Shown piece after piece: positions 55,791 through 64,000 of a DNA stretch of 64,000 nt. The notes below the pieces were generated by a model. The model was not told the DNA's origin, ran no database searches, and was given only the letters and a program-made list of their open reading frames with translations. Positions within the stretch are counted from its first letter, which is position 1, and each line of letters opens with the position of its first letter. Origin of the DNA: Micromonospora sp. NBC_01740. Its GTDB lineage: Bacteria > Actinomycetota > Actinomycetes > Mycobacteriales > Micromonosporaceae. The translations under genes and the position numbers were made by a program. The stretch is from NCBI RefSeq assembly GCF_035920365.1, contig NZ_CP109150.1, forward strand, positions 7,253,349 through 7,317,348, written 5' to 3'.

Positions 55791-55968
55791 CTTACGACCG
55801 CCAAGGTTACCCGACCACGCACGAAGATCGCCGCCGAGTAAACCCGCCCGGTGACCGGTTACCCAGGGTGACGAGCGGCGTGACCGGGCTCACGTCCGCC
55901 GGTGTCACGCCGCGCCTGCGCGCTTCGTCGGATGGGTGTCGACACAGACCGGACCGAGGAGGACCGTC

Positions 55969-56409
55969 ATGCAACGGATCAACGTGGCCGAGGTGGCACC
56001 GCAGGCGTACCAGGCCGTGCTGGGGCTGGAGAAGTACGTCCGGGCGAACGTCGGGCACACCGTGCTGGAGCTGGTGAAGCTGCGGGCGTCGATGCTGAAC
56101 GGCTGTGCGTTCTGCGTCGACATGCACAGCCGGGACGCGCTGGCGTCGGGCGAGTCGGACCGGCGGCTCTTCGCCGTCGCCGCCTGGCGGGAGGCGCCCT
56201 TCTTCGACGAGCGGGAGCGGACCGCGCTGGCGCTCACCGACGCGGTGACCCGGCTCGGCGAGCACGGCGTGCCCGACGACGTCTGGGACGCGGCGGCGAA
56301 GGTGTGGTCCGAGAAGGAACTCGCCGACCTGCTGATGGCGATCGCCACCATCAACGTGTGGAACCGGATCGCCGTGACCTGCCGCACCGATCTGCCCACG
56401 GACGTGTGA
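55969..56409 (+). CDS. AhpD-like carboxymuconolactone decarboxylase family protein
   Basis: 146 residues from ATG 55969 (GAGGAGG upstream). The CxxC-x-x-H thiol site is seen in NGCAFCVDMHSRDAL, as in AhpD-type alkylhydroperoxidases. The pattern MLNGCAFCVDMH and the WREAPFFDERERTAL segment fit the AhpD core that reduces peroxides using lipoyl or mycothiol-type donors. The actual reductant is unknown. Single gene convergent with ndk, next to the ileS leader. Confidence 0.88.
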   Translation: MQRINVAEVAPQAYQAVLGLEKYVRANVGHTVLELVKLRASMLNGCAFCVDMHSRDALASGESDRRLFAVAAWREAPFFDERERTALALTDAVTRLGEHGVPDDVWDAAAKVWSEKELADLLMAIATINVWNRIAVTCRTDLPTDV

Positions 56410-56431
56410 CGGTCCGCGACGCGACGCAGGC

Positions 56432-56456
56432 GCCGGTGCGCGCGACGCGCACCGGC
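56432..56456. terminator. Bidirectional terminator
   Basis: GCCGGTGCGCG / CGCGCACCGGC with the 3-nt loop CGA, between the convergent AhpD-like and ndk genes. Confidence 0.75.
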
Positions 56457-56474
56457 CCCGCGGCGGCGGGTGCG

Positions 56475-56900
56475 TCAGACCAGCTCGGGGAACCAGAGCG
56501 CGATCTCGCGCTTCGCGCTGTCCGGCGAGTCGGAGGCGTGCACCAGGTTCTCACGGTTGGACAGGGAGAGGTCGCCGCGGATCGTGCCGGCCGCCGCCCG
56601 CCGCCCGTCGGTCGCGCCGACGAGCCCGCGCACCACGTCGATGACCTGGTCGCCGGCGAGCACCAGCGCCACCAGCGGGCCGCCGGTCATGAAGTCCTTC
56701 AGCGGCGGGTAGAACGGCTTGTCGACGTGCTCGGCGTAGTGCTCGTCGGCCAGCGCGGCGTCCATCGTCCGGGACACCATCGCGTCGATCCGCAGCCCCT
56801 TGCGCTCGAAGCGGGAGATCACCTCGCCGACCAGCCCGCGGCGGACCGCGTCGGGCTTGATCAGTACGAGGGTGCGCTCATCGGGGCTGCTGCTGGACAC
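56475..56900 (-). CDS. ndk: Nucleoside-diphosphate kinase
   Basis: 141 residues from GTG 56900, with AGGAGGAA upstream; the longer frame to 57167 is not natural protein. Motifs: RTLVLIKPDAVRRGLVGEVI at the N-terminus, and NLVHASDSPDSAKREIALWF with the active-site His that forms the phospho-enzyme. It balances NTP and dNTP pools. In the order ndk - (membrane gene) - DUF4233 - folC - valS, as in other actinomycetes. Confidence 0.97.
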   Translation of the reverse strand: MSSSSPDERTLVLIKPDAVRRGLVGEVISRFERKGLRIDAMVSRTMDAALADEHYAEHVDKPFYPPLKDFMTGGPLVALVLAGDQVIDVVRGLVGATDGRRAAAGTIRGDLSLSNRENLVHASDSPDSAKREIALWFPELV

Positions 56901-57043
56901 GCTGGGTTCCTCCTGTGCGCGGAAGACGGTCGGGCTGGGTACGGTCAGCCTAGCGACCCGGTCCCGGCACCGGCGCGGCGGCCGGTCCTTCCTCCGGCGG
57001 CCGATCCGGCCTAGCCTGGCCCTTGACCCTCGGGAGGTCCACT

Positions 57044-58450
57044 GTGGCGAATGGCGGGAACCGGCCCATCGCACCGGTACGCAAGCTGATCGCCGCGGTG
57101 CTGGGCACCGTGGCCACCTTCGTCGTCCTGTTCGGCCTGGGCATGACGAGCTGGGCGATCGTGGCACTCGGCGTCGCCCTGCTGGTGCTGGCCATCGCGC
57201 TGGCCACGGTGCGCGGGGGCGGTCGCACCTGGGTGATCGGCGAAGGGCACGTGCACAGCGCCTCCGAGCCGCCCACGCAGTACGCCTTCGGCCGCTGCGA
57301 ACTCCAGCTGGTGATCGACGCCCCGGGGCTGCCGCCCCGGTCCAAGAAGATCATCGAGCCGCGGGTGCCGGTGGCGAAGTGGCCGTCGCTGGGCCAGACG
57401 CTGCCGATCCGGGTGGCCCTGGACGACCAGCGCCACGTCCGGGTGCTCTGGGACGACGTGCCCACCCACGCGGAGACCGCCGCCGCCGTCGCGGCCGACC
57501 TGCCGCCCGAGTACGCGGGCTCCGAGTCGCTGGACGACGTGCTGATCCAGCAGGAGGCCCCGCCGTGGGCGGACCGGGCGCCGGACGACGACTTCCGGGA
57601 CGACTACCGCGACGACTTCCGGGACGACTTCCGGGCGCCGGTGGGCGATCCGCTGGGCGACCCCGTCGGTGATCCGCTGGGCGATCCGCTCGGTGGGGAC
57701 CGGGTCGGGCGGCCCGAGGAGCGCGAGCCCGTCGTGATGCACCAGCGTCCGGGTGGGCCGGTCGTGCTGGAGGGCACGCTCGTCGAGCAGCCCACCACCG
57801 GCACCCTGCCGCGCCGGGCCACCCCGACGCCCCGCCCGCCCGCCGAGGAGCGGTTCGACGCGCCCGGCGAGCGCCTCGACCCGTCCGCGCCGGCGGATCC
57901 GCTCGACCTGCCCCTGGACGATCCCGCCCCGCCGCGCAACCGGGTCCGCGACGAGCGGGTCCGCGACGAGCGGATCAGCCCGGAGGAACTGGACGAGGCG
58001 ATCTTCGGCCCCGGTCCGGCGACCGACGCCGACAACGAGGCCGGGGAGACCGCGGCGGCCGGCGACGAGTTCGGGGCGCCGATCGCCGGCGTGGGGCTGA
58101 CCCTGCTGGTCACCGACCTGCCCCGCTCGCTGGACTTCTACCGCGACCTGGGCTTCGCCGAGGTCGACCGGGGCTCCGGCAACGCGGTCCTCTCCTCCGG
58201 GACGACCCGCCTGGTGCTGCGCGAGGTGACCGAGGCGGCGCCGATCAGCCGCCGGCTGGTGCACGTCAACCTCGAGGTCGACGACATCGGCTCCGCCTAC
58301 GAGCGGCTGCGCGGCACGGGCGTCCGGTTCACGTACGCCCCCCGCGTGGTCAACCGGGGCACGAAGCTGGAGGTGTGGGCGGCGGCGTTCCGCGACCCGG
58401 ACGGCCACGGCATCGCCCTCACCCAGTGGCGGGAACGCGCCGAGGCCTGA
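57044..58450 (+). CDS. Membrane protein fused to a C-terminal glyoxalase/VOC domain
   Basis: 468 residues from GTG 57044 (GGGAGG 9 nt upstream). Two N-terminal membrane helices (about 13-36 and 38-58) precede a soluble domain with WVIGEGHVHSASEPPTQYAF and RVALDDQRHVRVLWDDVP. Then comes an acidic repeat region (FRDDYRDDFRDDF, GDPLGDPVGDPLGDP) and a Pro/Arg-rich linker. The last 125 residues are a VOC domain (GVGLTLLVTDLPRSLDFYRD ... DPDGHGIALTQW). In glyoxalase I two His and two Glu bind the metal; only some of these are evident here, so activity is uncertain. I do not know an exact precedent for this fusion. Confidence 0.82.
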   Translation: MANGGNRPIAPVRKLIAAVLGTVATFVVLFGLGMTSWAIVALGVALLVLAIALATVRGGGRTWVIGEGHVHSASEPPTQYAFGRCELQLVIDAPGLPPRSKKIIEPRVPVAKWPSLGQTLPIRVALDDQRHVRVLWDDVPTHAETAAAVAADLPPEYAGSESLDDVLIQQEAPPWADRAPDDDFRDDYRDDFRDDFRAPVGDPLGDPVGDPLGDPLGGDRVGRPEEREPVVMHQRPGGPVVLEGTLVEQPTTGTLPRRATPTPRPPAEERFDAPGERLDPSAPADPLDLPLDDPAPPRNRVRDERVRDERISPEELDEAIFGPGPATDADNEAGETAAAGDEFGAPIAGVGLTLLVTDLPRSLDFYRDLGFAEVDRGSGNAVLSSGTTRLVLREVTEAAPISRRLVHVNLEVDDIGSAYERLRGTGVRFTYAPRVVNRGTKLEVWAAAFRDPDGHGIALTQWRERAEA

Positions 58451-58490
58451 CCCGTCAGCCCAGCTCGCCGAGGCCTGACCGTCAGCCCAG
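58438..58490. repeat. Short direct repeat at the convergent 3' ends
   Basis: CGCCGAGGCCTGACCCGTCA(GCCCAG) at 58438-58463 is repeated, lacking one C, at 58466-58490. The first copy contains the stop codon of the VOC fusion gene and the second that of the DUF4233 gene. Confidence 0.9.
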
Positions 58491-58973
58491 GATGACCCGG
58501 CGCACGTGCAGGGCGTAGCCCCACACCAGGGCGAAGACGACGCCCAGCACCAGCAGCGACCAGTGCAGCAGGCCGGCCAGCATGAGCAGTCCCTGCAGGG
58601 CGGTGCCGGCGTGCCAGGCCCACGGCCGACGCATCATGCCGGCGAGCAGCACCGCCGCCACGGCCAGCGCCACCACGGCCCCGATCGCGGCGCCGCCCAG
58701 GTCGCCGCCGACCACCCGGATCGGCTGGATGGCCAGCACCAGCACCAGCGCCTCCAGGCTGAGCGTGCCCGCGCCGAGGCCACGGACCGCCCGTTCCGGG
58801 TTGCGCAGCCCGGAGCGGCGCGGCGGGCGCCCCGCGGGGTTGCCGTCGGCCGCCCGGACCGCGCCGTCGTCCGGGGTGCCGTCCGAGGTACTGGCGGGGA
58901 GGTCGCCGGGGAGCCCGTCGGGTGCCCCGGTCGGGCGGTCGTCGCCCGCGGTGGCCCGCTCCGGCCCGGTCAT
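58482..58973 (-). CDS. DUF4233 membrane protein
   Basis: 163 residues from ATG 58973, overlapping the folC stop by 4 bp. The N-terminal 50 residues are disordered (GAPDGLPGDLPASTSDGTPD); then PRRSGLRNPERAVRGLGAGT leads into four membrane helices. DUF4233 genes stand between folC and ndk in most actinomycetes, so the order is conserved, but the function is unknown. The coupling suggests joint expression with folC and valS. Confidence 0.9.
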   Translation of the reverse strand: MTGPERATAGDDRPTGAPDGLPGDLPASTSDGTPDDGAVRAADGNPAGRPPRRSGLRNPERAVRGLGAGTLSLEALVLVLAIQPIRVVGGDLGGAAIGAVVALAVAAVLLAGMMRRPWAWHAGTALQGLLMLAGLLHWSLLVLGVVFALVWGYALHVRRVILG

Positions 58974-60304
58974 CGCTTCAGCAGCCGACGGGCGTCGGCC
59001 ACCGTCACCACCGACCCGGTGACCAGCACCCCGACCCCGCTCAGCTCCCCCGGTACGTCCTCCTCGGCCATCGCCACCGCCGCCTCGATCGCGTCCGGCA
59101 TCTCCTCGGCCACCTCCACCCGCTCGGGTCCGAAGACCTCCGCCGCCAGCGCGGCCAACTCCCGGGCGGGCAGTGCCCGGGGCGAGCTGTTGCGGGTCAC
59201 CACGACCTGGTCGACCACCGGCTCCAGCAGCTCCAGCAGGCTGGCCGCGTCCTTCTCCGCGAGGACGCCGACCACCGCGACCAGCTTGCTGAAGGCGAAC
59301 TCCTCCTGGAGGGCGGCCACCGTGGCGGCCATCCCGTGCGGGTTGTGCGCCCCGTCCAGCAGGATGGTCGGCGCGCTGCGTACGCGCTCCAGCCGGCCGG
59401 GCGAGCTGGCGGTGGCGAAGCCCTCCCGGACCGCCTCGACGTCGAGCTGCCGCTTCGCCCCGGCGCCGAGGAACGCCTCCACCGCCGCCAGCGCCACCGC
59501 CGCGTTCTGCGCCTGGTGGGCGCCGTGCAGCGGGATGAACACCTCCTCGTAGACGCCGCCGAGGCCCTGGAGGGTGAGCACCTGCCCGCCGACGGCGACG
59601 GCCCGCCGCAGCACCCCGAACTCGGCGCCCTCCCGGGCGATGGTCGCGCCGACCTCGGCACAGCGCTCCAGGATCGGCCCGGCGGCCTCCTCCTCCTGCG
59701 CCGCGGAGATCACCGTCGCGCCCTTGTGGATGATTCCCGCCTTGGCCAGCGCGATGTCCTGGATGGTGTCGCCGAGCCACTCGGTGTGGTCCAGCCCGAC
59801 CGGGGTGAGCACGCACACCCCGGCCTGGATCACGTTGGTGGCGTCCTCGGCGCCGCCGAGACCCACCTCGACCACCGCCACGTCCACCGGGGCGTCGGCG
59901 AAGGTGGCGAAGGCCAGGGCGGTCGTCATGTCGAAGTACGTCAGCGGCTCCGCCGAGCGCTCGTCGACCAGCCGGGCGAGCGGCTCGATCTCCCGGTACG
60001 TGGCGACGAACCGTGCCTCGTCCACCGGCTCGCCGTCCAGGCTGATCCGCTCCCGGACGTTCTCCAGGTGCGGGCTGGTGTAGCGGCCGGTGTGCAGCCC
60101 GAACGCCCGCAGCAGCGAGTCGATCATCCGGGCCGTCGAGGTCTTGCCGTTGGTGCCGGTCAGGTGGATCGACGGGTACGCCCGCTGCGGGCTGCCGAGC
60201 AGGTCCAGCAGCGACTCGATCTTGTCCAGCTCGAAGGCCATGCGGGTGAACCCGCGTTCGGCCAGCTCGGCCTCGACGGCGGCGAAATCGGTGCGGTCGG
60301 TCAC
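58970..60304 (-). CDS. folC: Folylpolyglutamate synthase / dihydrofolate synthase
   Basis: 444 residues from GTG 60304, overlapping the valS stop by 4 bp. The ATP-binding loop is [14 protein letters not shown], followed by [15 protein letters not shown], the metal-binding [16 protein letters not shown] and [13 protein letters not shown] of the Mur-ligase C-terminal domain. It adds glutamate to folates and, in many bacteria, also makes dihydrofolate. Part of the coupled unit valS-folC-DUF4233. Confidence 0.96.
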   Translation of the reverse strand: MTDRTDFAAVEAELAERGFTRMAFELDKIESLLDLLGSPQRAYPSIHLTGTNGKTSTARMIDSLLRAFGLHTGRYTSPHLENVRERISLDGEPVDEARFVATYREIEPLARLVDERSAEPLTYFDMTTALAFATFADAPVDVAVVEVGLGGAEDATNVIQAGVCVLTPVGLDHTEWLGDTIQDIALAKAGIIHKGATVISAAQEEEAAGPILERCAEVGATIAREGAEFGVLRRAVAVGGQVLTLQGLGGVYEEVFIPLHGAHQAQNAAVALAAVEAFLGAGAKRQLDVEAVREGFATASSPGRLERVRSAPTILLDGAHNPHGMAATVAALQEEFAFSKLVAVVGVLAEKDAASLLELLEPVVDQVVVTRNSSPRALPARELAALAAEVFGPERVEVAEEMPDAIEAAVAMAEEDVPGELSGVGVLVTGSVVTVADARRLLKR

Positions 60305-62919
60305 GAGGGCAGCGCCTCCAGAGCGGCGTCGATGCGGACGAGGTCGGCCTCGGCGACGGCGAGCCGATCGCGGATCTTGGCGACCACCGGCTCCGGCGCC
60401 TTGTCGACGAACGCCGGGTTGCCGAGCTTCGCCCGGGCCTGCGCGGCCTCCTTCTCGGCGGCGGCCCGGTCCTTGGTCAGCCGGGCCCGCTCGGCGGCCA
60501 CGTCGATCGTCCCCCGGGTGTCCAGGGCCACGCTGACCTCGCCGGGCATGGCGAGCGTGGCGCTGGCCTGGAAGCCGTCGCCGGCCGCGTCGAGGCGCAC
60601 CAGCGACCGGATCAGCGGCTCGTGCGCGGAGATGCCGGCGGCGGCCAGGCCGTCGAGCCGCGCGGCGACCCGCTGCGTCGGGCGCAGCCCCTGGTCCGAG
60701 CGGAACCGCCGGATCTCGGTCACCACCCGCTGGAGGGTGCCGACCTCGACCTCCGCGGCGTCGTCGACTCCGGTACGGTCGGCCACCGGCCAGGCGGCCG
60801 TCAGCACCGTCTCGCCGCCGGTGAGCGCGGTCCACAGCTCCTCGGTGACGAACGGGATCACCGGGTGCAGCAGCCGCAGCAGCTGGTCCAGCACGTGCCC
60901 GAGCACCCGGCGGGTCGCCTCGGCGGCCGGGCCGCCCTCGGCGAGCACCGGCTTGGTCAGCTCCACGTACCAGTCGCAGACGTCGTCCCAGGCGAAGTGG
61001 TAGAGCAGGTCGCAGACCTTCGCGAACTCGTACGCCTCGAACTGCTCGTCGACGGCGGCGGTGACGTGCGCCAGCCGGGACAGGATCCACCGGTCGACCG
61101 TCGACAGCGTGTCGGCCGCCGGCAGCGGCCCCTCGGTGTGCGCGCCGTTGAGCAGCGCGAAGCGGGTGGCGTTCCACAGCTTGTTGCAGAAGTTGCGGGA
61201 GCCCTGGCACCAGTCCTCGCTGACCGGCACGTCCCCGCCCGGGTTGGCGCCCCGGGCGAGCGTGAACCGGGTGGCGTCGGCGCCGTACCGGTCGATCCAG
61301 TCCAGCGGGTCGACCACGTTGCCGAACGACTTGGACATCTTCTTGCCGTGCTGGTCGCGGACCATGCCGTGCAGGGCCACCGTGTGGAACGGCGGCCGGC
61401 CGTCCATCGCGTACAGGCCGAACATCATCATCCGGGCGACCCAGAAGAAGAGGATGTCGTAGCCGGTGACCAGAACGCTGGTCGGGTAGAACTTCGCCAG
61501 GTCGGGAGTCTGCTCCGGCCAGCCGAGCGTGGAGAACGGCCACAGGCCGCTGGAGAACCAGGTGTCCAGGACGTCCTCGTCCTGGTGCCAGCCCTCGCCG
61601 CTCGGCGGCTCCTCGTCCGGGCCGACGCAGACGATCTCGCCGTCCGGGCCGTACCAGACGGGGATGCGGTGACCCCACCAGAGCTGGCGGGAGATGCACC
61701 AGTCGTGCATGTTGTCGACCCAGGCGAAGTACCGCTTGGCCAGCTCCGCCGGCTCGATCTTCACCCGACCGTCGCGCACCGCGTCGCCGGCGGCCTCGGC
61801 CAGCGGGGCGGTGTTGACGAACCACTGGAGCGACAGCCGCGGCTCGACGGTCGTCCGGCACCGGGAGCAGTGCCCCACCGCGTGCACGTACGGCCGCTTC
61901 TCCGCGACGATCCGGCCCTGCTCGCGCAGCGCGGCGACGATCGCGGGGCGGGCCTCGTAGCGGTCCAGGCCCTGGAACGGGCCGTGCGCGGTGATGACGC
62001 CCCGCTCGTCCATGATCGTCAGCGACGGCAGGTCGTGCCGCTGGCCGATCTCGAAGTCGTTCGGGTCGTGCGCGGGGGTCACCTTGACCATGCCGGTGCC
62101 GAAGCTCGGGTCGACGTGCTCGTCGGCCACGATCGGGATCCGCCGGTCGGTCAACGGCACGGCCACCTCGGTGCCGATCAGGTGCCGGTAGCGCTCGTCG
62201 TCCGGGTGCACGGCGACTGCGGTGTCACCGAGCATCGTCTCGGCCCGGGTCGTGGCGACCACGACGTCGTCGCTGTATCGGATCGAGATCAGCTCGCCGT
62301 CGTCGTCGGTGTGCTCCACCTCGATGTCCGACAGCGCGGTCAGGCAGCGCGGACACCAGTTGATGATCCGGTTGGCCCGGTAGATCAGCCCGTCGTCGTA
62401 GAGCTTCTTGAACATGGTCTGGACGGCCCGGGACAGGCCCTCGTCCATGGTGAAGCGCTCACGGTCCCAGTCGACGGAGTCGCCGAGGCGACGCATCTGG
62501 CCGAGGATCGCGCCGCCGGATTCGGCCTTCCACTGCCACACCCGCTCGACGAACTTTTCCCGGCCCAGGTCGTGCCGGGACAGGCCCTGGCCGGCGAGCT
62601 GCCGCTCGACCACGTTCTGGGTGGCGATCCCGGCGTGGTCCATGCCCGGCAGCCACAGCGCCTCGTGGCCCTGCATCCTCTTGCGCCGCACCAGCGCGTC
62701 CTGGACGGTGTGGTCCAGCGCGTGGCCCATGTGCAGGGAGCCAGTGACGTTGGGCGGCGGGATGACGATGGTGAAGGGGGGCTTGTCGCTGTCCGCCGAC
62801 GCCCGGAAGTGGCCGGCGGCTACCCACTGCTCGTACCGTCGCTGCTCCACCTCGCCGGGCTGGTACTGGCCGGCAAGGGTCGGGGCGTCGGGGCGTCGGG
62901 CATCCAGTCTCTCGGTCAC
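60301..62919 (-). CDS. valS: Valine--tRNA ligase
   Basis: 872 residues from GTG 62919. HIGH signature in [25 protein letters not shown] in [19 protein letters not shown], the editing-domain segment [20 protein letters not shown], and the C-terminal coiled-coil ([20 protein letters not shown]) that binds tRNA-Val. First gene of the coupled operon. I see no T-box upstream; the 69 bp to the divergent membrane protein hold the promoters for both. Confidence 0.97.
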   Translation of the reverse strand: MTERLDARRPDAPTLAGQYQPGEVEQRRYEQWVAAGHFRASADSDKPPFTIVIPPPNVTGSLHMGHALDHTVQDALVRRKRMQGHEALWLPGMDHAGIATQNVVERQLAGQGLSRHDLGREKFVERVWQWKAESGGAILGQMRRLGDSVDWDRERFTMDEGLSRAVQTMFKKLYDDGLIYRANRIINWCPRCLTALSDIEVEHTDDDGELISIRYSDDVVVATTRAETMLGDTAVAVHPDDERYRHLIGTEVAVPLTDRRIPIVADEHVDPSFGTGMVKVTPAHDPNDFEIGQRHDLPSLTIMDERGVITAHGPFQGLDRYEARPAIVAALREQGRIVAEKRPYVHAVGHCSRCRTTVEPRLSLQWFVNTAPLAEAAGDAVRDGRVKIEPAELAKRYFAWVDNMHDWCISRQLWWGHRIPVWYGPDGEIVCVGPDEEPPSGEGWHQDEDVLDTWFSSGLWPFSTLGWPEQTPDLAKFYPTSVLVTGYDILFFWVARMMMFGLYAMDGRPPFHTVALHGMVRDQHGKKMSKSFGNVVDPLDWIDRYGADATRFTLARGANPGGDVPVSEDWCQGSRNFCNKLWNATRFALLNGAHTEGPLPAADTLSTVDRWILSRLAHVTAAVDEQFEAYEFAKVCDLLYHFAWDDVCDWYVELTKPVLAEGGPAAEATRRVLGHVLDQLLRLLHPVIPFVTEELWTALTGGETVLTAAWPVADRTGVDDAAEVEVGTLQRVVTEIRRFRSDQGLRPTQRVAARLDGLAAAGISAHEPLIRSLVRLDAAGDGFQASATLAMPGEVSVALDTRGTIDVAAERARLTKDRAAAEKEAAQARAKLGNPAFVDKAPEPVVAKIRDRLAVAEADLVRIDAALEALPS

Positions 62920-62988
62920 CCTGAAAGTCTACGGAGCGCTTCCCGGGACCCGACGTGCGCCACCTGCTGTTCGCGTACGGTGTCGGCT

Positions 62989-63672
62989 ATGTCCGACGCA
63001 CATCTCACCGATCGCCCGGTCGCCGACGGGCCCGAACCGATCGATCTGACCGACGAGCCCATCCAGCTCAGCAACCGGGACCCGGAGAGCGCCCCGGAGC
63101 GGCGGGGGACGTGGTCGGGGCGCCGGCGGGTGGCGTGGGCCGTGGCGGCGGTGGTCGGACTCGCGGGAGCCGCGGTGCTCGGCACCGCCGGCTGGCGGGT
63201 CGCCCAGCAGAAGGACGCCGATCTGGCCACCCCGGACCGGGTGGCGGGCCTCGTACGCGACGACAGCGACCGGGCCCGCAGCACCTCCGACTACCTGCGC
63301 AGCGGATTCGCCGCCGACATCGACCTGGACAGCAGCTTCGGCACCGTCTACCGGGATCCTGCCGACGACAGGCGCTCGGTGCTCGTCTTCGGCGGGACGA
63401 CCCTGCTCTGGCAGCCGGAGCGGGACCTGAACAGCCTCTTCGGTCTGCTGACCGACGAGACCGGCAAGGTGACGGGGCTGCGCAAGATGCCCGCCGGGCG
63501 CTTCGGCGGCGTGATGAAGTGCGGCACGACCAGCGGCGACGGCGGCGACTTCGCGGTCTGCGGGTGGGCCGACCACGGCAGCGTGGTGATGGCGATGTTC
63601 CCGGGTCGCTCCGTCGACGACGCCGGCGGGCTGTTCCGCGCCATGCGCGAGGAGATCCAGACCCGAGGCTGA
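62989..63672 (+). CDS. Membrane-anchored protein with the same exported domain as 49766-51394
   Basis: 227 residues from ATG 62989. A charged N-terminus (DEPIQLSNRDPESAPERRGT) is followed by one membrane helix (about 45-70, RVAWAVAAVVGLAGAAVLGT). The exported C-terminal domain has RSVLVFGGTTLLWQPE, KCGTTSGDGGDFAVCGWADH and GSVVMAMFPGRSVDDAGGLF. These align with VFGGTGFRF, the Cys pair and VDHGSIATAVF of the 49.8-kb protein. Cys residues around 188 and 200 probably form a disulfide outside. The function is unknown. It diverges from valS. Confidence 0.8.
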   Translation: MSDAHLTDRPVADGPEPIDLTDEPIQLSNRDPESAPERRGTWSGRRRVAWAVAAVVGLAGAAVLGTAGWRVAQQKDADLATPDRVAGLVRDDSDRARSTSDYLRSGFAADIDLDSSFGTVYRDPADDRRSVLVFGGTTLLWQPERDLNSLFGLLTDETGKVTGLRKMPAGRFGGVMKCGTTSGDGGDFAVCGWADHGSVVMAMFPGRSVDDAGGLFRAMREEIQTRG

Positions 63673-63680
63673 ACGCCTTG

Positions 63681-63840
63681 GCCGCCCGGCCCGAGCCTAG
63701 GTGGCGCGGCCCGAGGGCCAGGTGGGCGGGTGGAGTCCAGGTGGCGCGGCCCGAGTCCAAGTGGTGCAGGCGAAGCCCTGGTGGCGCGGCCCGAGCCTAG
63801 GTGGTGCGGGTGGAGTCCAGGTGGTGCGGGCGGAGTGTCC
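63681..63840. repeat. Degenerate 20-bp tandem repeat array
   Basis: Eight consecutive 20-bp units, consensus about GTGGYGCGGSCSGAGTCCAG, starting 9 bp after the stop of the preceding gene. Best-matching units are at 63741-63760 and 63781-63800. The period is not a multiple of three, so the array is probably noncoding. The rest of 63673-64000 has no gene I can support; a minus-strand open frame through it is a composition artefact. Confidence 0.9.
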
Positions 63841-63906
63841 CCGGCGCCTGGCGGGGGAACCCGTGGCCCCGGCCTGAAAACGAATCCGCCGCCCGATCGA
63901 CCCTGC

Positions 63907-63965
63907 TCCGGTCCCGGGGGATCCGGCTCTCGGCCTCCGGTCCCCGCAGGATTCGGCTCTCGGCC
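63907..63965. repeat. 29/30-bp tandem duplication
   Basis: TCCGGTCCCGGGGGATCCGG then CTCTCGGCC (63907-63935) is followed directly by a second, slightly changed copy (63936-63965, TCCGGTCCCCGCAGGATTCG...). Noncoding as far as I can see, just beyond the 20-bp array. Confidence 0.85.
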
Positions 63966-64000
63966 ATGCCCCAAATGGGCCGTAACGCAGTTCAGGGCCG

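Noticed and set aside
60622..63672. A 1016-residue plus-strand open frame that ends in the last gene's frame
   Set aside because: Most of it is antisense to valS. Only the part from ATG 62989 is natural protein, and it is annotated as such.
63348..63974. A 208-residue minus-strand frame over the repeat array
   Set aside because: It overlaps the sense gene that ends at 63672, and the part outside reads the 20-bp repeat as Pro/Arg/Gly runs. No start signal.

Overview
The window is very GC-rich, has GTG or ATG starts, short operons with 4-bp stop/start overlaps, and many GC-rich perfect hairpins acting as terminators. Gene content and order point to an actinomycete, most likely a Micromonosporaceae member (Micromonospora or a close relative). 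From memory, the housekeeping order hemW - lepA - rpsT - holA - comEC - comEA - degV - histidine phosphatase - rsfS - nadD ... obg - rpmA - rplU - rne - ndk - folC - valS parallels the hemN-to-valS region of Mycobacterium tuberculosis and the equivalent Streptomyces region, so this is conserved core chromosome with lineage-specific insertions. No rRNA, tRNA, IS element, prophage or CRISPR array was seen.

Layout. 1-5.3 kb: a CIRCE operator at the left edge (probably for an hrcA gene just outside), a DUF4870 membrane protein, hemW and an enoyl-CoA hydratase facing away from each other with overlapping start codons, a secreted lysozyme-like protein and a phytanoyl-CoA dioxygenase-like enzyme. 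5.3-10.5 kb: a MOSC protein, a three-gene sugar ABC importer (binding lipoprotein plus two permeases, no ATPase) and a tandem duplication of a small GlsB-type membrane protein gene with its flanks. 10.5-23.6 kb: lepA, rpsT, holA, comEC/comEA, DegV, phosphatase/rsfS and nadD, with DUF4240, kinase-like and DinB genes interspersed. 23.7-40.3 kb: an accessory block with pepN, an orphan DUF397 gene, a secreted GH5 mannanase with CBM2, an asparagine-synthetase-like enzyme lacking the glutaminase cysteine, a CYP152-type peroxygenase P450, an alcohol dehydrogenase/SRPBCC pair, a methyltransferase/glycosyltransferase pair, an envelope-stress-like trio (DUF3618, holin-X, tail-anchored protein) and small membrane proteins.

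40.3-63.7 kb: obg-rpmA-rplU, an RNase E/G with a very long low-complexity N-terminus, the DUF2344 and B12-radical-SAM partner genes, a PlsC acyltransferase, ileS under a T-box riboswitch, an AhpD-like protein, ndk, a membrane-anchored VOC fusion protein, and DUF4233-folC-valS. Two proline-rich or short membrane-anchored proteins (49.8 kb and 63.0 kb) share an exported C-terminal domain I cannot name. The right edge carries a 20-bp-period degenerate tandem array.

How the genes work together: most of the core is translation, ribosome assembly, RNA decay and cofactor supply. The accessory block looks like carbohydrate use (mannanase), cell-envelope proteins and orphan oxidative or biosynthetic enzymes. 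I found no complete, clearly new multi-gene system. The best candidates for new biology are the shared exported domain, the membrane-VOC fusion, the orphan asparagine-synthetase-like gene and the recently duplicated GlsB unit.
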